Source: Mytilus trossulus (lineage: Eukaryota; Mollusca; Bivalvia; Mytilida; Mytilidae). Taken from it: a DNA stretch of 64,000 bases. Both the position numbers and the translations under genes were made by a program. Position 1 is the first letter of the stretch. Each line of letters starts with the position of its first letter. Below the pieces are notes generated by a model, which saw nothing but the letters and a program-made list of their open reading frames with translations, was not told where the DNA came from and ran no database searches. Positions 27,001 to 39,000 of this stretch are shown piece by piece. The stretch lies in assembly GCF_036588685.1 (NCBI RefSeq), contig NC_086382.1:64588929-64652928 (forward strand), read 5' to 3'.

Positions 27001-30000
27001 CTTACAATACAGTAACTTAGTGTCGTTCAAATGTTTCCGCAATATTTAAAAAATCTACCGCAGATTGTTTTATTGCGTTCCCGCGAAACAAAATCATGTC
27101 TACTCGAAAAAGCTCCCGGCTGCGTCCTAATGTCCCTTTCACGAAGTTTTGAAGTATAATTTCGAATAAAAATTTCATCACATGTGTTTGAAACAAATGT
27201 CGGTTTAGTAACATTCAAAAACAATTTGTGACTTATACTGAACCGATAATATACAGTGATAATACATGAAATATCCGTCAAACTTTCTACTCCGTCTACC
27301 TCTATGTCGATAAATAACGGACACACAGATAAATATCTCGTTGCGCTGAAGATAAGTGTGCAACCGTACTTTTTCGAATAGTCATGAGTTATATTACAGT
27401 GCTAATATTTTATAGATAATACGTTTTCTTTCAAACATTAAAGTTGTGCATTTTGCCACTATGCACGGAACTGATGTCCAACGAATTTGTCTTAAAGTTC
27501 TCTAAGGTAATTCAACATGTAACCCGGTCTAATGCATTTTCTGACAAGTTTAAGTTTTTTCTTAGTTTTTACAGTAGTATATTCGAATCGTTTCAAAGAA
27601 ACATTGGGAGCATCATCCGAAACATTCTTCGTCCGTAAATTTTAAAGAAGCCTCTTTTAGGCTATAAGTTATCGCCGTAAGAAATTAATGCGTGCGACAT
27701 CTAGTCACCAATTTTCAAACATTGTTTTCTCGGAAAGTACGAATGCAATGGAGATTAATATAGATATTTTGAAAATATTAGAAAAATAACATGTCTATAT
27801 AAGACTTTGATTGTCGACTATTAAGTGCAAATCTAATCATCGTTTTCGTTTATTTCGACTGGACGCAACGTTTTTGCAAAAAATAAACACGTGACATTTT
27901 ATTCACCAAATTAAAGAAAATAGGATCTTTTTTTGTTTTTGTGTTTGACCGATTTTGCCTTTGAAATAAAATAATTACAAAAAAAAACAGCATTAAACTA
28001 GCTATATCATTTTCTCACTTGATGACATCATTTATCCGTATTTTTTTAGTTATTTTCATTAATGTAGTTTCGAAAGCGGAGATGGGCCACAATGAAACTT
28101 TGCAGATTTGCATGGCGTAACAGATTAAGACCCCATTAGCCGTCAAAACAATGTATCATAGTGGGTTGTAATTTCATGGCAATTTGCGTCAACAACAAAA
28201 AAATAATGAAAATCGGAGAAAAAAAGTTGAAAAGAAGGCTTATTCTTCAGTTTTCGTCATCAAATATTACCCGGGACAGCCCATTTATCCAAAATCCGGA
28301 ATCAAATGCATAACAACACGAAGAAAAGCGTTTTATCATGTTTTAATGGACATAATTGAACAAGGACATTTATATCCAGCACAATGATATCTTTGTTTTA
28401 CTTGAAATATGATTTATCTGCACCTGCAGCGCATTTTAACCCACAAAACATACAAAAACGTGAACGGTACGAACATCGCGCGTAACGTCTTACGATTTGT
28501 TTGCTTAAAATATTCCTGTACAATGTTTTAAAAAATGCATTCAATGTATTTTATGACTTTTGTCAATTTAGGCACACCTCCAGAGAGACACACATCGAGA
28601 ATCGTGTCTTTATATTTGTAAATATTTTAATTTTCAACAAGTAAAGGGAACAAAATATAATTAAAAACCAATTGTTCAGAGAACAATTGAAGGTCTTTCC
28701 ATCAAAACAATGTATTTTGATATGAAAAGTTGTGAAACTAAGTCAAAATGGTCAATCGTCAAATGATAGCTCCTAGTAAGCTGATTCCAAAAATATATTG
28801 TTTCCATACATTTTTTTTAAAATAAGGGAGATAATTTGTTACTTCCGGTTTGAAAAATGTTACTTCCGATTATATTTGAATATTAACTTGACACTGATTC
28901 CAAAAATATCTGGTTCTATATACTTTTATATTAATAAAGTACAAAAAAATAGCTATTTCCGGTTTACAAAAGGTCACTTCCGGTTGTTTTTTACAAGGTT
29001 AAATGGTTTGATATCTTTTTCTAAAAGTTGTATATCTTTATCATGTATACATATAGAATAAAAGCAAAGGTCAAAATCTAGAACGTCAAATTAAGCTATG
29101 ACCTTGAGATCAATTTCAAGGTCATAAACCAAGGACCTCAAATCAAAAGACCATAGGTCTTTATTATATTTAGTTAATGAGTTATATCACCAAACGCGTA
29201 TTTTTAAATAAAAGAGGGGAGACAACTCCCTTTTACATTTAACGTACGCTTGCAATCAAAATTTACATCTTACGACATGTCGCAACTAACAATTTAGTAA
29301 AAATAATTTGTTGATATCTTATACAGTCTTTGGATATAAGTGAAAATAAGCCAAATTCAAATATTAGAATATGACCTTGACCTTTGACCTTGACCTAGTT
29401 TTCATTTTTTGGGACCAAGGACCTCAAATCAAAAGATCCTAGGTCTCTATCACTTATGATTTATAAGATAGAAATTCATATCACTTATATCAGATGCATA
29501 AGGGGAAATAACTCTCATATGGAGCGGTCATATGGCTTTGGTCAAAATAGGACAAATCATGCGAAGGATATAACGAGCAATTTTGTAAAATAAATTTGTC
29601 ATAATCTTTAACGGTTGCGAAGGAGATGCGCTAACAAGGAAAACAGTGTTTGGGGAGATAACTCCTACAAAGAAAAGTATTCGTTTACACAGGGTAAATT
29701 TCAAAAGCGCATAAACTGTTCGATATCATATACCAAATATCTAAGCGACATATTGCAAAACAAATGTTTATCGCAAGAACAAAATTAGGCGGAAGAAAAA
29801 AAAAAAAAAAAAAAAAAATAATCAGAAGAAAAACAATAGGTCTTTCCACAGAAAAGTGGAAAGACCTAAAAAGAATGGATGTATAACGCAAACTTTTGAA
29901 GTAGAACAAAAAACTAAATATTTATTTAACATTTCTTTATTAATCAATATATAAAAATACTACATTTCCAATACTAAATTAACAACCCGATGCACACATA

Positions 30001-33000
30001 TTACATTCAGTTTCACATTCAGCATTCAATGGATATTACCTTGAAAAAGAATAGTACCGGTAGTTCATAGCTTTTTAGAAAGCTAAAACTTTTTAATTTT
30101 CAAAGTGTATATCACTGATGCGTTTTGTTTTAATCTGTGTCAAAAAAGCGTTTACCAGAACGTAATAGGTGTTTGCACATAACGTAATAGGTGTTTGCAC
30201 ATAACGTAATAGGTGTTTGCACATAACGTAATAGGTGTTTACACATAACGTAATTGGTGTTTGCACCTAACGTAATAGATGTTTGGACATAATGTAATAA
30301 GCGATTGCACATAGCGTAATCGGTGTTTGCACATAATGTAAGCGTTATTTGCACAAAACGTAATAGTGTTTGCACATAATGATGTAGTTTTTATACATAA
30401 CTTAATAGGTATTTGCACATAACGTAATAGGTGTTTGCACATAAGGTAAACGATGTTTGCACATAGGGGGAACGATGTTTGCACATAAGGTAAACGAGGT
30501 TTGCACAAAACGAATTAGTTGTTTGCACATAATGTTAAAGGCATTTGGACATGACGTAATGAATGCTCACAGAGAGTATCAACTGTACGGCAAAACGCAT
30601 ATGAATTATACCATGATGTATTATGTTTTTCACTGGAGATACATATGTATAAACACAACATAACGCCAAAAGACTATAATATTATGAGAATTACATAGAA
30701 TAAAGGTGGATCAAAACAAAACGTTTAGAACATTTGACATAACAGTAACACTTGAGACAGGACACACTTATTAACTGACTTACGTAAAAGAAGAATAGAC
30801 TCAACATAAATAAAATATGAGAGAATGTAAAGGTTGTTGATTATAAAGTTCAGAAGTATTCACAGAATATATAGTAGTTACAGCATAATGTAATGCATTT
30901 TTACACAACAAAGTTTAACACTGACATATCATACAATTGTTTGACTAAACAAATTACTAATATGACATAACACAGAGATGCCGTGTCAGGATATAAAGGC
31001 ATCTGTACATAACATAAAGAAGAAATGACATGACGTAAAGGCAAAGCGACATAACACATTAAATATTTACACTATAAGACAGTTCAGGCGTTCCATACCA
31101 TTCCTAATTGTGTCACTGCTCTGTTAAATTTTGATATTACCTTGAAAACAATAATGGATGTAAATAACAGAAAAAATGATAAAGGCCTGCAAATTAATTC
31201 ATTGATCTTAAATACTTATAACAATTATTAATAGATGTACTTTTTTTTCCATTTTTCAGGCATTATTGAAGTACGAAGCTGTGCGTAACATGATCAACAC
31301 TGGAGACAGATTTGATTTTGATCCGTTACACGTTGCTGCCATGAAAGGATTTTTACAAGTTCTTAGGGTAAGAATTAGATTTTATTTATATAATTACTCT
31401 GGTTTCCGATTAAAGCTCCATCATGATATCCCTATCAAAACACCTGCCAGGTCATAAAAGAAAATTTTGAAATTTAAGGTGAAATAGACATGTGCATTCC
31501 CTTAAATTTCCTTTGTTATAATTCTTATATTATTACATCACAATAGAAACCTATTATTCTATGAAGCAATAGAAATTTAGCTAATTGACCTCAGTCCAAC
31601 CAGTGTAGTAAACAATAAGAATGCTTCTGTTTATAGATATTTATAGACATGAGGGTCTGCATTATTATGTTTCTATTTATAGATGGTCCAAGGGACACAG
31701 TTATCGACCTTTGGTTTTCCTTGTCTACGAATATAGTCCCTAGTGTAAACAGTGTATAACTTGCATGTTTTATTTGATACACTTTCAATTAAGTTCTTGC
31801 TATTAAATGCATGAAATATTAAGTAGGGGTATGTAATTACATGTCAAACAAATTTTGGTGCTGAATCTTTATGTTAAGTAGTGAATTGGTCCAGTTCTAA
31901 AAGGTCAAATTTTATCACGTCTGAAGCTGTCAAACTGAATTTGACACCCCCTTAACACAGAATTGTCAATATTTTGAGTTAGAGCTGGTAGAAGTTTCTA
32001 TAATTTTGATATTATTTGTCTCACTGGTAGTACACTACACTAAAAATCTTTTTGAGAAAGAGCAGGTGCAATTTTTTTAATTTGAATTTATTGTCTAAAA
32101 GAAATGCACTACGAAATAACTGTTCTCGGGCCAGATATTTATAGACATGAGGGTCTGAATTAGTATGTTTCTGTTTATAGATATTTATAGACATGAGGGT
32201 CTGAATTAGTATGTTTCTGTTTATAGATATTTATAGACATGAGGGTCTATATATTGTTTCTATTTATAGATCCTGATAGATATAAGCATGAAAGTCTGAA
32301 TTACTATATTTCTATTTATAGATCCTGATAGAGAATGGTGCTGATGTAGACAGTAAGAATGAAGAAGAACAGACTCCTTTACATTTAGCTGCTGACAATG
32401 GCAGAACAAAGTAAGGAAATAGTCATTATTCTTCATTTTGGTACTAACTTCAATGAATTGTGGGTATTGATGAAACTACAAAATGAGTATTCCAATTATC
32501 AATTGGCTTGTATGCAAAATTTGACAAAACCACCATAAACTGACATCTATAAAAAAAAAAAAAATTTAATCAATGAAAAGAGATGATTTTACCGTTCTTG
32601 AGTTATCTTCCTTTATAATATTACATGCCAGTAAAGGCATCATCTGTGTCCCTTGAGCACATTCACCATATATATTTTGATTTTTTTAATTTCTTAATTT
32701 TAGTTGTGTAAGAGAATTGTTGAATGCTGACCATTCTGCTGCCAATGATGAAGATGAGAATTCTAACACCCCTCTTCACTTAGCTGCTCTGAGTGGACAT
32801 TCTAAAGTGGCTAATTTGCTGTTGACCAATGGAGCTGATGTTAGTGCTAGGTAAAGACATGTACCAACTTAACCATGTTAATGATATTTGACCTGTTTTT
32901 TTTAAAACTGAGATTACTTGTCTTAAAAGGATATTGGATATCATTTTCAGTTATGTGATTATATCCTATACAACTAACTTGCAGATAATGTTATGATTTT

Positions 33001-36000
33001 GACTATTAAGTCCTTCCATTATTACTTAATTGTTGCCAGAATAGGGTTTCCTATTGTGTTGGATTCTCTTCAAAAGTTTTATGAATTTTTCCACTCAACA
33101 AAACCACAAACAATTTTAATAAAAGAAATATCTGAGTTATGATATTATATTTTTAGGAGGAATACTTGTAAAAAAAGCCCATCATAATTTATCTAAAGAC
33201 ATCAAAATATTGTATGTAGCAGTTGACATGTTATTGCTGAAACAATTTTATTACTTTATTTTTTTATTTACTAAAGTGAGTTCTCTTATATTTTTATGTG
33301 TCTTTGATTTCAGAAATGGCAGTATGTGGACTCCCCTTGATTGTGCTGCAGCTAAAGGTTGGGTTAAGACAGCGAAAGTTCTGTTAGAGGCTGATTCTCC
33401 AGTAGATCCTATGGACAAGACAAAGGTACATTATTCTTTTGGATTGCATTTCTCCCATTTCAATATTGGCTACCCAACCATGTTTCCTAAACATTTTAAC
33501 CTAATTTTTTGAGAATATCAAATGCAAATTTTGGAGGTTAAATTTTATCAGTTGATTGCAGTGACAAGGTGTGTGGTATGAAAAAAACACCATATTTTTG
33601 TTGTAGAAAATGCCTGTTATTAACAGTGTAAATGAATTATTCTTAGCTTTATATTATATAATTATTAATTTCAGACTACCCCACTCCATCTTGGTTGTCG
33701 CTATGGCCATTCTGATGTTGTGAAACTTTTGATCACATGGAAGGCCAATGTGACCCAGTGTGATTCAGATGGCTATAACTGCTTAGATTTGGCCATTGAT
33801 AACAATAAAGTGTAAGTATTTAAAAATAAGCATAACTTACATTTTTGTTGGATTTTTTTTAAATACTGCTTATAAATAGCCTGCCCAGTTTTCAAAGTAA
33901 ATTGAATTTTCAAGTTTTGTACTCATGTAAATCAACATTGATGGAAAGTATCTTATCTCTTGTTTGTATGTAAAACTTAATCTGTTAAATCTAGTTGGTA
34001 GATATGTTAAAAACATTTTTCAGTTTGAGGAATATCTGAAATGTTTTTGCTTTTGTTTTGTTATAGTGATGTTGCCACTGAAATAGTGAATTCTGTGTTC
34101 TGGGAAGATGCATTAAGAAATGAAACAATTGACATTGCTACAGGGTCAAGGACAACACCAATGAGAAAATTGATTAAGAAAATGCCAGGTAGGTTTTATT
34201 TTATTTTTCTAGCAAAAAAGAAAAAAAATGTAAAAAAGATAGTTTGGTGCATGAAAGTCTTACATTTATTTTAACAGATATTCAAGAAAAGATAATAGTC
34301 AGGACAAAATTTTAGATATTTTATTTCCCCTATCTAACTTACTGTTGAGAACAAAGTTTTGACCAGCATTCTTTGTTATTTTACATAAGCTTTCTTTTTT
34401 TATGAAACTGAGACCCATGAATGTTTCTGCTCCTGTTCCAGACTTGGTTCAACAAATTACAGTTGTTCCCCTTTAATTCTGTTGCTTTAAAAAAGATTAA
34501 AATAAAGATTTTGGAAATGTTTGGGAACTGTAAAATACAACACATAATTTAATTTCCAGATGTTGCAGAGGCTGTGTTTTTGCGCTGTATGACAGATAAC
34601 AAGAAGAATCCTGAACACAAAGATTATGCTGTGTGGTTTAACTATGAATTTTTGGATGATACCTATGCCAACTGGGCTGAACCAGGAACCAGTGAAATAG
34701 GATCTGGATCAGGTGAGATATCTTTCAAAGATCTTAGCATTTTATTTTGACATTGTCACCAATCCTTTATATGATTTGGGTTGATAAGGTAAAGACAGGG
34801 GGTTGAGCAAGTTTTTTTTTTACCTCAGAATGAACAGCTATAAATAGGCTGAAAATGGAGATGAAGTCTTGTGTCTCCATGGAAATGAGCTGATATCATA
34901 GTTGGGTTCAATATTGTAGCAGCTAGTATATACATGTAGCTTAAATATCTGTTTGTTCGATAAGCTATGTATCTGGCCTATAAAAATTGTTTCTTTAATG
35001 GAATTTATCTGACACCATTTTGGATTCTTTCAATCATGATTTTTTTCCAGATATGTATTTAGTATTTGCCACTGAATGTGAATCACAGATCTATCATATT
35101 TACTGCTATTATAGTAACAGTAGAAATTTAGTATTTCTACACTGTAATGACACAAAAATTTTCTTTTTCAATTTGTAAATTTATAACTGTCTATTTAAAA
35201 AAAAAAGATGTGTGCTAAAGTTCCATTTATACTAACGTTGATACTTAGAACCTAACACCTACTTAAACCAAACAATTCTTATTTCCGTAGACATTGTGTG
35301 TAGCCATGTGTTCATTTTACACAGAACAGCTAATTGTAAATTTGTGTATTACAGGAAGTGTATATGGTGAAGATTTCAAACTATCAAAAAAAGCAAGAGC
35401 CTACACTACAGACTCAGGGGAGATGAAGAAAAATCATCCATTGATGATAATGGTAAGTTTGAAGTTTGTAAACATGAATTTAACTAAAGGATGTTCCCGA
35501 TTTATGGGCATGTTGGGTATCACCCATAATAAAAAAAATCCTTTATTCTTATAACTCAAACCAAATTCTAAAGAAAATTAAAAACACTCAGACTTGGTTT
35601 ATATGATAGCTCATCCAGAATGAGTTAAATTGAAGAACAGCCTCATAGTTATATATCTTGTTTTTGTCTCGCCTTGACGGAGTCAAAAAGCAAGACAAAG
35701 GTATGCTGTTTCCGGCGTTGGCGACGGCGTTAACAATGTATTAGTTTGTGATTAGCTCAGTTTTATGGGGAACCACTAGTGGTATGTCAATGATAATTGG
35801 TATGCAGATGTATTACCATTGCCACATCTCATTGCCATGGAGATTATTTGGCTCCGCCACCTCAGTCATGGTCTATTGACTTTGAATGGTTTGCTTACTT
35901 TACATGTATTAGTTTGTGATTAGGTCAGTTTATGGAGATCCACTTGTGGTACGTCAATGATGATTGGTATGCAGATGTATTACCATTGCCACATCTCATT

Positions 36001-39000
36001 GCCATGGAGATTTTTTGGCTCCGCCCCCTCAGTCATGGTCTATTGACTTTGAATGGTTTGCTTACTTTACATGTATTAGTTTGTGATTAGGTCAGTTTAT
36101 GGAGATCCACTTGTGGTACGTCAATGATAATTGGTATGCAGATGTATTACCATTGCCACATCTCATTGCCATGGAGATTTTTTGGCTCCGCCCCCTCAGT
36201 CATGGTCTATTGACTTTGAATGGTTTGCTTACTTTACATGTATTACTTTGTGATTAGGTCAGTTTATGGAAATCCACTTGTGGTACATCAATGATAATTG
36301 GTATGCAGATGTATTAGCATTGTCACATCTCATTGCCATGGAGATTATTTGGCTCTGCCCCCTCAGTCATGGTCTATTGACTTTGATTGGTTTGCTTACA
36401 TTACATGTATTAGTTTGTGATTAGGTCAATTTTTAGGGATCCACTTGTGGTAGGTCATTGATATTTGGTTTGCAATTGTATTAGCATTAATTGGCACAAT
36501 TCATTGCCAAAATTACCAGATTACAAAAAGGCGAGACATATCTCTGTGATAACAGTTTATTATACATGAAAATAAGATCAAGTGTTTCAAACAGTCTTTC
36601 TACCTTCATATTTTACTTATTTGCACCAATGATAGTTATTGCCCTATATTTTGTCATCAAAAGGTATCAGTATCTACTGTTGTAAAATATTGACTTACTT
36701 GAGGGTTGCACAAAAATTATGTATATACTTTATATATTTTAGATTTTGTATATTTTTATTTTAAATGCATCTATGTCTATCTGTGCAATTAACGTTTGAA
36801 GTCGGTATTGTGAATAAATTATTATATTTTTCAGGTGACATCTAAACGAGAAGATTTGTTAGCTCACCCACTGGTAACAGCTTTACTGAAGTATAAATGG
36901 AACAGTTTTGGTCGAGTCTTCTACTACATCAATTTCTTCATTTATGCTGTTTTCCTCACTTTTTTGACAGGATATATTATAGAAACCAAACCTCCTTTTC
37001 TATAGTAAGTTCATCTAGTTTTTCAAAGGGGATGTATATATAGATTCTACCACTGCATTACAACTGTGATATAATATTTGTTCACTCAAGATGGCTAAAT
37101 TTTCAAACTTAAAATGAACAGCGTTTTGAGACTTTTTTGTTTGAATATTGAAAATTTTATTGTTTGAAATAGAATTGAAGGTCATTTGATAATCGAGTTT
37201 GAACAAATTTCCATGAAAGTAAACAACATTGACCTGCAACTTACTTTGAACAAATTCTCTAGTGAATTCAAAATAGAAAAAAAACATCCTGCCATTACAA
37301 TGATATGTGCACAGACACCATTTCTGAATTGAATTAACAGTATATTATCTTTTTTCACGAAATACACACACTTCAGGTGTTATTTTCAAGAAGATTCAGA
37401 ATTGGGCAATGTTTTATATAATGATATTGATTGATGTTTTTTAAGGTTTGATTAAGGTGTATTTCTGATTTTGATGACTTATTTGTTGTTTAATTTTAGT
37501 GAATTAGAACTTGGTGCCGGGAATAATACTTGTGACATGGTGAGCCTTGCAAACGCTGCAGGCAAAGACTATGATCAACCTTTGTTTGCTAAGATTGGAA
37601 AGTATGTCATCATGGCTTTGGCTGCATGGAATCTGTTAAGAGAGGTTAGTTTGTAGATATTTAGAGTAAAGACTGCTTTTTATGCAAATAGAACCTTGAT
37701 AGATACAACTTCAAAGCATCATTTCTACCTTTAAGAGTTTGAACAAGACTGTTCAGTGCCCATTTCTGAATGAGAACGTAGGAAACACAAAGATTTTAAA
37801 ATGTAGAGATTATATTATGAATTGATGTCTATTTCAACTTAGAACTTTGAATTGACTGAACAGATAGTTTATGCATATACCTTATGTATACCTTTTTGTA
37901 AGAATTGATACATGAAAAAAACATCCTCTTTCATACCTTTTAAATTTGTTTCTGTTGTCACAATTTTCTCTATGAAAATATTTGATTTCAGCTACTCCAA
38001 GTGTACCAGGCCAAACTGCAATATTTAGGTTGGGAGAATTTGATAGAATGGGTGACATATATTTGTGCCTTATTGTTGGTGATTGACTTCAAAACCTGTC
38101 AGCGAGATACTGGTTTTAGAGAAGTATGTAACAATGCTCATGGAATTGTAGAAATCAAAAGAGATATCAAGTGTACATCTGACAATTAAACAGCAATCAA
38201 ACAACAAAAATATCAAAAGATTTTTAGAGTTAATATACTGCCTTCAGCAATGGATCAATGCATCAAGCACTAATTCACTTGGTGTCTAGATTAGAAGTGA
38301 ACTAGATGGATAAATAAATCAAAGATATACCATAACAACAAACTTCTAAAAGGGCCTAAAAAAACCAGTAAAAATAAATTAGACAATCATTGCTGAGGAT
38401 AATTCTTTATAGGAAGACATGGTTAAATGATTTGTATTTTTGAACTCAACATGTCTTGTTTTAATTTCTGTCAATGGAATAAACAAAATTGCATAGATAA
38501 ACACACATGTACATGAATAAAGATCAGTGTAGAAATTCAACAAAACTGGGACCTCCTAGGTGGTTTCCTGGTAGGATTCTTGTTACAAATATGGGAGACA
38601 GTGCATTTGAACCCTTGCTTTGTGAAACCAAACATTTGTCTTTGGTGCTTCTTGTCTGAGCATACAAAGTTAAAGACATAAGAGTAAAGACTGGTTCACT
38701 GAATTTCAGAATAATGTCGAGCTGTGAAGGATGATATGTCTTCTTCCCAACTTTTAAAATTTTTAAAGATTAAGCTCAAAGTGTCAATCAAGGACAAATT
38801 AAAGCAGTGTGTATGGTCATACAACATTAACATGCTATTGTCTTTAATATGCAAATGGACATTAAACAGCCATTCATCCTCATCTAAAATACTGGCAAAA
38901 CAGATAACAATAACACAAGTAAAACAGAATTAACCACCAATAATCTATGACTTATAATTGTCTAGCACATTTTGAAATATGTTAAAATCATGAACCATTA

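Larger units (their letters stand above)
24255..28082. other. spacer of the foldback element
   Basis: AT-rich. It holds two copies of the mussel SINE-like repeat (25795-25932 and 26572-26748). Minus-strand frames at 27017-27326 and a plus-strand frame at 27444-27638 show no recognisable domain. Confidence 0.5.
22274..31095. mobile_element. 8.8-kb foldback-like element with long inverted arms
   Basis: Left arm 22274-24254 (2.0 kb) and right arm 28083-31095 (3.0 kb) are inverted copies of each other around a 3.8-kb spacer. The outer ends TGGAACGCC and GGCGTTCCA are each bordered by TA (22272-22273, 31096-31097), which fits a TA target-site duplication. The arms carry subterminal 22-bp tandem repeats. 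Each arm has its own later insertion (24060-24187; 28661-29867), which explains their length difference. No transposase is recognisable in the spacer, so it is either non-autonomous or an inverted duplication. All of it lies in TRPA intron 9. Confidence 0.8.

Noticed and set aside
27017-27326. Two minus-strand frames in the foldback spacer as a transposase
   Set aside because: Short, overlapping, with no catalytic motif or recognisable fold.
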